From positions 1 to 14,734 of the forward strand of contig RCAB01000873.1 in assembly GCA_003640385.1 (NCBI GenBank): a stretch of DNA of 14,734 bases, given 5' to 3'. Each line of letters begins with the position of its first letter. Position 1 is the stretch's first letter. The translations under genes and the position numbers were made by a program. The notes under the pieces were generated by a model. That model saw only the letters and a program-made list of their open reading frames with translations, searched no databases and was not told the DNA's origin. Source of the DNA: Setaria digitata. Its lineage: Eukaryota; Nematoda; Chromadorea; Rhabditida; Setariidae. Positions 9,348-14,734 of this stretch are shown here, one piece after another.

Positions 9348-9375
<28 letters not shown>
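9348..9375. repeat. T28 homopolymer
   Basis: Twenty-eight T residues, the second longest run in the window. Confidence 0.9.
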
Positions 9376-9379
<4 letters not shown>

Positions 9380-9998
9380 GTCTGTAGCATAGAGGTTTAT
9401 CTAGACGGAAGTTATAAATGGCAAATATTTGAAATTATCATTTTTTTTTTTTTTTATTTTTAGTTTAATGATAGAATTTTGAAAGAACTTTTCCCATTTA
9501 TATATTGTTTTTATTTTATTGCTATTTTGTAGCAAGCAATTTATTGATCTTGAAAAAATTTCACTGTTTTTTTTTTGAAGAATTTTTAAATTTAAAAAAT
9601 GTTTAAATAATTTTGATATTTCTTATTGTTAAAAAATTTGATGATAGAATATTTTTTTTTTTTTTTATTTTATTATATCGAAACTAATACAATTGCCCAG
9701 AACAGTATTCGGAATATTTTTATTGAAAATTTGAAAATAGCAAAGAGGAAGATGGTAAAGAGTATTATGAATTTAAATAGCAATGAAATATAAAAACAAA
9801 ACAATAAATAAGACAAGCATTTAAATAAATCTAAAAAAAATTCACATCCGAAATATATTTCTCCCATTACATATTATTACTTAAAAAAAAAAAAAAAAAC
9901 AATTACATGTTATTTTACAATTTTTTCATTTTCATATTTATACAATAAATTTCTATCATTATTATTTTTTCATTTAATGTAAACCTAAGCTCAACATC

Positions 9999-10076
9999 TA
10001 ACGAGGACGTATTTTGGCTTGGTTATTTGGCCAACTGTTAAAGACTGACTGGCCAATTGGAAGGTAATACTCGTTA
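9999..10076. repeat. Nested inverted repeat (TAACGAG/CTCGTTA and TTGGCCA/TGGCCAA)
   Basis: The outer arms TAACGAG (9999-10005) and CTCGTTA (10070-10076) enclose the inner arms TTGGCCA (10027-10033) and TGGCCAA (10050-10056), with a 16-base terminal loop. Between the arms, TATT and CTT words also line up with gaps. Both arm pairs are GC-containing, so they are less likely by chance than the AT-only hairpins elsewhere. It could be a structured RNA, a transposon remnant, or coincidence; no transcript evidence is visible. Confidence 0.6.
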
Positions 10077-10967
10077 AAGGTAATTCGATACATTTCTTTT
10101 CCGAAAGACTAAATAACTTCATTTCATTCAACGTGTACACCGTTAACTAATAATATTTAGCAATCTTTTCGGCTATATATTTTGTTTATTGAAATGATTG
10201 AATTAATAGTTAAAGTTCAATTAATTTTTCTCTTCTATTTTAATAAATGAGATCGAAATAATTGTTTTTAAATTCAAAAAAAAAAAAAAAATTAGACTAC
10301 TTATTAGAATGTGATGAAGTGTTACTTTTCTTTTTAATTAAGATAAACTGCAGCTGCATTTTGCAATCATTCATGCATTAGTGGATGTTAACTGCTGTAA
10401 ACGATGGTACTTAAGTACTTTTCTAGCAAACTTAAACGTCTAATGAGATAGATAATATTGCAAAATTTAAGCTCAAATAAATGTAATTGAGTAGGTGTAG
10501 CAATAGAATTCACTATGTCAAATAAGAATATAAAGGTAAAATTGAAACTTTATTAAATTACTTGTTAAAATTATTTTGTCACTAGATGACAGTTTCGAAA
10601 GTTTTTCAATTACTTTTTCCTTTCTGCAAAAATTTCCATATCAAATAAATTTAAATCAAAAATGAATTTTCCATGTCAGATATTAGTCAATTGGGAATTT
10701 CTCATCAAAATAATTACGAAATATCAAGTCTTCTTCTTATTCATTCAGATTCTCTTTCTGTTAATAAATTCTAAAATTAGTTTCATTTCAAATGAATGAA
10801 TAATCGCACCATTCTCAATCATTTTTTTTTTTTTCGTTTTGAAAATGTCAACAATTGTGCTTATTTATAATAAATAAACTCGTAATATGAATATCAATGT
10901 TTCGAAATGTATTTCATTTTCTACAACATTAAACAACTTGATGTTATCGATTAATCCAATAATCAAT
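10077..10967. other. Gene-free AT-rich stretch
   Basis: Few homopolymers compared with neighbours. Contains a perfect 12-base palindrome GTACTTAAGTAC at 10407-10418 and a perfect 10-base palindrome TGCAGCTGCA at 10349-10358. No open frame of note. Confidence 0.55.
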
Positions 10968-11038
10968 GTGATCAGTTAATAACTGAACAGAAACAGTGAT
11001 CAGGTGAACTCAAGGTGATCGGTAATTTTGTTATCAGT
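10968..11038. promoter_or_regulatory. GTGATC cluster with DR5-like AGGTGA half sites
   Basis: GTGATC occurs at 10968, 10996 and 11015. A 13-base dyad CAGTTAATAACTG lies at 10973-10985. AGGTGA at 11002-11007 and again at 11013-11018 forms a direct repeat with a 5-base spacer; AGGTGA fits the nuclear-receptor half-site consensus RGKTSA, and DR5 is a known spacing for such receptors. TTATCAGT, a GATA-type site on the other strand, follows at 11031-11038. No adjacent gene is identified, so a regulatory role is speculative. Confidence 0.2.
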
Positions 11039-11054
11039 CCATAATCTTCACTTC

Positions 11055-11057
11055 CTC

Positions 11058-11088
<31 letters not shown>
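11055..11088. repeat. CT microsatellite, interrupted
   Basis: CT dinucleotide tract of about 34 bases with one CCCT interruption near 11067. Same motif and same strand as the (CT)26 tract at 2978. Confidence 0.95.
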
Positions 11089-11324
11089 TCCACTGTTTCT
11101 GTAAAACTCTATTGATTGAAATTAAGACTTATGAAAAAAATTACTTCTACTGCAATCAGAGTTACCTTTATATAACTTCCACTCTTCAATTCGATTAAAT
11201 TTGTTAAAATCTTTTCAAGATAAAGTAGTATTTAAAAGTTGATTGACCTCACTAAAATGACCATGAAATTTTAATTTCTCATTTTGACAGAATTTTTATT
11301 ATTAATAGGACAAATTGAAGAGTG

Positions 11325-11367
11325 AAAAAAAAAAAAAAAAAATTTTTGAAATTTTTTTTTTTTTTTT
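11325..11367. repeat. A18 / T16 fold-back
   Basis: An A18 run and a T16 run separated by nine bases (TTTTTGAAA). It is the largest of six places where an A run is closely followed by a T run on the same strand, giving a potential hairpin of pure A-T pairs. Confidence 0.8.
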
Positions 11368-11555
11368 GGATTATTTGAATTCCCATTATATTGGAGTAAA
11401 ATTGGCGAACAAAATGATGTGACAGAAATTGTTCAGGTAGTAGCAGTAGTGGTTGTCAGTTTGATAAACGAAATAAAAGATGTCAAAGCAATTGTATTTA
11501 TGTCGTTAACTTTCTTTTCTCTGCATGGTTCGTATTTTATTCCATAACTTTTTCG

Positions 11556-11582
11556 TTTTTTTTTTTTTTTTTTTTTTTTTTT
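11556..11582. repeat. T27 homopolymer
   Basis: Twenty-seven T residues after TTTCG, followed by an irregular ATTTT-type tail. Confidence 0.9.
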
Positions 11583-11716
11583 ATTTTTATTTTTTTATTT
11601 TTTTTTTTCAAGAAATCTAAAAATTGAAAATTATTTTCAAAATTAAAATACTGTATTTTTGAGCGTTCATTTCATGTTAAATTCATTTTGCATTATTTGT
11701 ATTTGCTAATTTTTTT

Positions 11717-12208
11717 ATGCTTGAAATGAAATTTAAATTGCAAAAATATTTACATTTCATTAAATACTTCATTTTTTTTTTCCCAATCATAAACTTCTTC
11801 AATTATGATAATTACAAATTTTATTTACTAAAATGTAATTTGTTTATTTTTAAAATTTATTTAAATTGTAAAAAATCCCTGCCGGTTGTTTCCACTTGCA
11901 AGAATCGTTGCTATTCGATGTGCATTGTAAGTTGCATGTTAGATGAAGTGAAATGTTTGTCTAATGAAAGCTCCTGTAGTGTTAAATTAATCCTTCCTAT
12001 CTTTTTTCTTCTCTTCATTTACTTCATCTTTAGAGCCGACATTTTCTGTAATAGCATTTTGCATTTCAACTTATCACCCAGTTATCATCCCATCTTTCGT
12101 GAATTTTGCATTCAACTTATCACCAGTTATCAACAAATCTTCTATGAATTTTGCATTTCAACTTATCGCCACATTTTGCATTTTCAACCTATCATTTGGT
12201 CTATTTGA
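11717..12208 (+). other. Longest open frame (163 codons), coding status uncertain
   Basis: An ATG-initiated frame ending at TGA. The predicted product would have a basic, Phe/Asn-rich hydrophobic N-terminus (residues 1-50), a Cys-rich middle (about 60-86, seven Cys with several CxxxC spacings), a hydrophobic segment at about 90-107, and a C-terminal part translated from the ~46-bp minisatellite. I recognise no family. For: the length is well above what random AT-rich DNA usually gives, and the middle is less AT-rich than its surroundings. Against: a third of the frame is repeat DNA, codons track the local T-rich composition, and a good donor-like GTAAGT interrupts it at 11927. It may be chance, a lineage-specific gene, or part of a spliced exon. 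Confidence 0.15.
12057..12190. repeat. ~46-bp minisatellite, about three and a half units
   Basis: The word TTTTGCATT(T)CAAC recurs with GCA at 12061, 12108, 12153 and 12178 (spacings 47, 45 and a truncated 25). Between copies are TTATCACCAGTTATCA and ATCTTCTATGAA-type words. Units are closer to each other than in the other decayed arrays, so this one is younger. It underlies the C-terminal third of the open frame at 11717-12208. Confidence 0.85.
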
Positions 12209-12224
12209 AAGTTCTTTTACTCAA

Positions 12225-12229
<5 letters not shown>

Positions 12230-12258
<29 letters not shown>
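12230..12258. repeat. T29 homopolymer
   Basis: The longest homopolymer in the window. Confidence 0.9.
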
Positions 12259-12261
<3 letters not shown>

Positions 12262-12304
12262 GATGAGAAAGTGAGAAGAGATATAAAGCTATTTTTCAGG
12301 ATTT

Positions 12305-12358
12305 CTTCCTAATTAGATTTTGGCCTCATCACTGTTAGCAATATATCTCATTAGGAAG
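12305..12358. repeat. 14-bp inverted repeat with one mismatch
   Basis: CTTCCTAATTAGAT (12305-12318) pairs with ATCTCATTAGGAAG (12345-12358), 13 of 14 positions, around a 26-base loop. The outer nine pairs are perfect and include four G-C pairs. The stem is too short for a typical microRNA precursor, and sequence outside the arms does not extend it. Confidence 0.75.
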
Positions 12359-12873
12359 CCATGTCAACTAGTCGGACGATCACATTTTTCCATCATTTGC
12401 AAATAAATTTTCTTTTATTCGTCATGGTTTATCCTATTTTTGGAAACTATTCGTATGGTTTATTTAATTTCTTTCTCCCAAAAAAAAAAAAATTTTTTTT
12501 TTCTTTACCTTTAATTCTAAATTTATTTTGTTTCATATTTCTGGAAATCTTTAACAATTGAGTTCGAAATGGGTAACAATTGATATAGTGCCATATATTA
12601 GTGATGTATAGAAACTAAGATAACAGGAGGACCAATTCAATACAATCTTTGGCCAGTTTATTGTTAGTTTTCAACTTAACTTATTTATATCATTTCGCTT
12701 TAATTTCTATTTCACCATTATGTCAGTTTATTATTGATTGTTTTGGCTGTTAAAATTAAAACTTTTCGAAACTCTAATAATGCTAATCTATTAATCATTA
12801 TAATTATTCCTTCATCCATTTCCTCTTCATACATTCTTGAAAATAATTCTAATTTTATCATATCAGTTTGCAG

Positions 12874-12961
12874 CACTAGAAGTCAACAGTATTCATATCA
12901 TATTTCAAAATTCAGCACTAATATTTCGGTTATTTCATTGCACTACATAGTACTTCTAGTG
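12874..12961. repeat. Perfect 10-bp inverted repeat CACTAGAAGT/ACTTCTAGTG
   Basis: The arms at 12874-12883 and 12952-12961 are exact reverse complements 68 bases apart. A further CAG/CTG pairs outside them if one T is bulged. The spacing and size could suit a very small non-autonomous element or a recombination remnant, but I see no flanking direct repeat. Confidence 0.65.
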
Positions 12962-13158
12962 TCTGACATTCCATCTGGGATGGTTAAAATAGCCGAGAAA
13001 CTTTTAAAGGACTAGCTCATTTAAAATTTAAAATTTATAGCAACCTATAAATTCTGCTTGCTGATTACTTTTTTTTTTTTTTTCCTTCTTTTTTCTTTTA
13101 AATGCATTAGCTTCGTTTTACTAATATGACATTTTTAATTTCCCGTATTCTGTTTTCC

Positions 13159-13182
13159 TTTTTTTTTTTTTTTTTTTTTTTT
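13159..13182. repeat. T24 homopolymer
   Basis: Twenty-four T residues after GTTTTCC. Confidence 0.9.
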
Positions 13183-13361
13183 CTACATAATTATTTCTTC
13201 TCCATTTCTTATTCTTTCTAAAGTACTTTTTTTTTAACGTCAAATAACGCACACTTCAAATAACGGAAAAAGAAGTGAGTTTTGTCACATTTCATTGTTT
13301 TCTACTTATTACGTGAAACTGTATCCTTGAAATTCAATTCTTCATCCGTTGTGTATCGTCA

Positions 13362-13387
13362 AGATAGATTCAGTCTCGAATCTATCT
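13362..13387. repeat. Perfect 10-bp hairpin AGATAGATTC/GAATCTATCT
   Basis: The arms at 13362-13371 and 13378-13387 are exact reverse complements with a 6-base loop (AGTCTC). It is the tightest mixed-sequence hairpin in the window. There is no following T run that would make it a terminator, and no adjacent gene. Confidence 0.85.
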
Positions 13388-14324
13388 GCTAATGCAACTT
13401 CTTTACATTGATATCGCTTATTTCTTTTTTTTTTTGGTTCTAAATTAGAATCTAGCTTTATGATAATTTTTTTGAACTAATATATCTTGCACTCATTGTT
13501 AATGCTTGATAAAGAATACTATAGACTGAAATGACGAGCATAAGCTTTAGCTCTATTGAATTCTGCGATAAGAAAGTTCTATTATTCAAAATTATCTAAA
13601 ATTTCTCAACTTATCGATATTAAGTAATTGTTATTTATGTTGTTTAGATAGTTAGTTAGTTTAGAAATAAATACAATTATCGTAGTTTCATCAATGAATT
13701 CATTTGTTCAAACAGCTCGAATTCCTTTTTCTTCCATTTCTTTCTAAAGGATATCAATCATACGGTCACTTTTTGAATGAGTGAATTGTACACTGTTAAA
13801 TCGTACCGGAACAACATAAAAAGAGCTCTGATTTTTCATTCTTGACATTTCATCGATTAACTCTTTGTTTTGACGTAGATTAATTTCACAGGTGTCTTTC
13901 GTGTCAGAACAATGGATTGCTTTCGATTGGAAGAACTCAACTCCACTAATTTGTTATCATATTTATCACTCAATCTTTTCTGAGCTTATCACTTATCACT
14001 GTTTCTGGACTGATGCAACAAATCAGAGTAAATATTGAATTGAAATATTTTAATTTTTACAAATTTTCCCTGTAATAGTCCGTTATTTCATACAGAAATT
14101 GCATGCATTTCATGGATTAAACGCTAATAGTACCGTAATTATTTTTACAGGTAATTAAACTTGATGTGCTGCTTGAGTCTACTACAACACTTCTGTATCC
14201 TGTCACTTAATGTTTAATAATTATTTTTACGGGAAACTTTTATTCAAAGCATTCATATGAAACATATTCATCTTATACTATGCAAAATATTACACATACA
14301 GTACAACCATATTTCAGTGAAAAC

Positions 14325-14362
14325 ATACTGTATATTCATGATGTTATAAAATTATACAGTAT
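14325..14362. repeat. Perfect 10-bp hairpin ATACTGTATA/TATACAGTAT
   Basis: The arms at 14325-14334 and 14353-14362 are separated by an 18-base loop. Related words occur nearby: CATACAGTAC near 14296, ATACCGTAGT near 14425 and TACTGTATT near 14693. The recurrence suggests a small dispersed motif, though AT-rich palindromic words are common here. Confidence 0.7.
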
Positions 14363-14392
14363 TTTATTTTATGATGGAGCAAAATTAATCAC

Positions 14393-14638
14393 TCAGTCAT
14401 TAATTGAGTCATTTCTACCGCATATACCGTAGTAAAACTTACATCTGATGCTGAAAATGGTAAAAAGTATTTTGTACATGAGATGAATTATGATGATATA
14501 AAAGAGTGAAAAATAGTGATGACCTTCAATGAAACTATGCCCAATTAAATGTCTTGATGTGCTCAGGCAAGCGTTACTTTTGCTGTTATCACACAAAAAC
14601 CTAATCGTTTCCTCCAACTTAACTTTCCTTTTCCTCAT
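14393..14638 (-). other. 81-codon minus-strand open frame, unsupported as a gene
   Basis: The frame starts with a basic segment (residues 1-8, Arg/Lys-rich) and has a hydrophobic stretch around residues 44-62. On the minus strand a nematode-like acceptor TTTTCAG (plus 14451-14457 region) is followed after eight bases by a donor-like GTAAGT (plus 14437-14442). An 8-base exon is unlikely, but the frame could be a first exon ending at that donor. The length is within chance expectation and no homology is recognised. Confidence 0.1.
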
Positions 14639-14734
14639 TTTTCTTCTTTCATTACTTCTAGTTGACTATCACTGATATATTCAGCATTATTTACTGTATT
14701 TAAATTACGAACTATTCAGTTCATTCTAGGAAAA

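Larger units (their letters stand above)
7210..9998. other. Long gene-free AT-rich stretch
   Basis: Dominated by A and T runs, with many positions of 18 or more. Small items: perfect 14-base palindrome AAATTTGCAAATTT at 7642-7655; 7-bp stem-loop TTATCGT/ACGATAA at 7797-7823; three TTACCC units at 8037-8054; A9-G-T12 fold-back at 8138-8159; two and a half 11-bp units TTGCAAAAYGG at 8620-8650. A minus-strand 64-codon Phe-rich frame at 9673-9867 is chance. No gene is seen. Confidence 0.5.
11089..11716. other. Gene-free stretch with A/T fold-back and long T run
   Basis: Contains an A18 run at 11325-11342 and a T16 run at 11352-11367 that can fold back on each other, then a T27 run at 11556-11582 followed by more T-rich sequence to about 11610. 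No gene is seen. Confidence 0.55.
12359..14734. other. Gene-free AT-rich stretch to the window end
   Basis: Contains an A13-T10 fold-back at 12480-12502, T runs at 13069-13083 and 13159-13182, and three hairpin-type inverted repeats listed separately. Open frames: 12361-12561 (plus, 66 codons, crosses the A/T fold-back), 12734-13015 (plus, starts at TTG) and 14393-14638 (minus, 81 codons); none is recognised or longer than chance would allow. From about 13200 the DNA has fewer homopolymers and is more complex, so an exon or regulatory DNA is slightly more plausible here, but I cannot support one. Confidence 0.5.

Noticed and set aside
12734..13015. 93-codon plus-strand open frame
   Set aside because: It begins at TTG rather than ATG, is Ile/Ser/Asn-rich as expected from composition, and shows no recognised domain.
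1..14734. tRNA genes, CRISPR arrays, insertion sequences, viral genes
   Set aside because: No B-box-like GGTTCGAATCC in a clover-leaf context, no regularly spaced identical repeats with unique spacers, and no transposase, integrase, polymerase or capsid-like frames were found on either strand.

Overview
This window looks like gene-poor nuclear DNA from a eukaryote with a very AT-rich genome. By eye GC is roughly a quarter of the bases or less. It is studded with A and T homopolymers up to 29 bases long, carries two CT microsatellites, and shows several decayed tandem repeats. There are no bacterial features: no operons, no ribosome-binding-site-plus-ORF pairs, no rRNA, no recognisable tRNA. 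The texture fits an AT-rich metazoan intergenic or long-intron region. A nematode, for example a filarial worm, is my favoured guess, but nothing in the sequence proves it.

I recognise no protein-coding gene. The longest open frame (11717-12208, 163 codons) is unusually long for this composition and has a Cys-rich middle. Its C-terminal third, however, is translated from a minisatellite, and it matches no family I know. Every other open frame is short and is either low-complexity or within chance expectation. Exons of a spliced gene cannot be excluded. A few good splice-like sites exist (+ strand donors near 7176 and 11927; - strand donor near 14442), but none joins up into a convincing gene model.

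Layout. 1-480: ATT/ATC-rich low-complexity DNA, then a slightly more complex stretch. 481-580: decayed 7-mer array of the GCCCTAA type, telomere-like. 907-1096: near-identical tandem duplication with the window's only N at the junction, probably an assembly artefact. 1097-1340: cluster of GATA-type sites. 2194-2241: ATTTT tract. 2382-2527: decayed ~35-bp repeat with a perfect hairpin. 2978-3029: (CT)26. 3030-5829: AT-rich filler. 5830-6118: ~48-bp minisatellite. 6470-6830: ~100-bp minisatellite. 7055-7209: small block of inverted repeats. 9999-10076: nested inverted repeat. 10968-11088: GTGATC cluster, DR5-like half sites and a second CT microsatellite. 11717-12208: longest open frame and a ~46-bp minisatellite. 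12300-14400: four hairpin-forming inverted repeats in otherwise featureless DNA.

The window shows no genes working together and no clear evidence of a new biological system. The observations most worth following up are the N-junction duplication, the telomere-like 7-mer array, the 163-codon frame and the recurrent A-tract/T-tract fold-backs.
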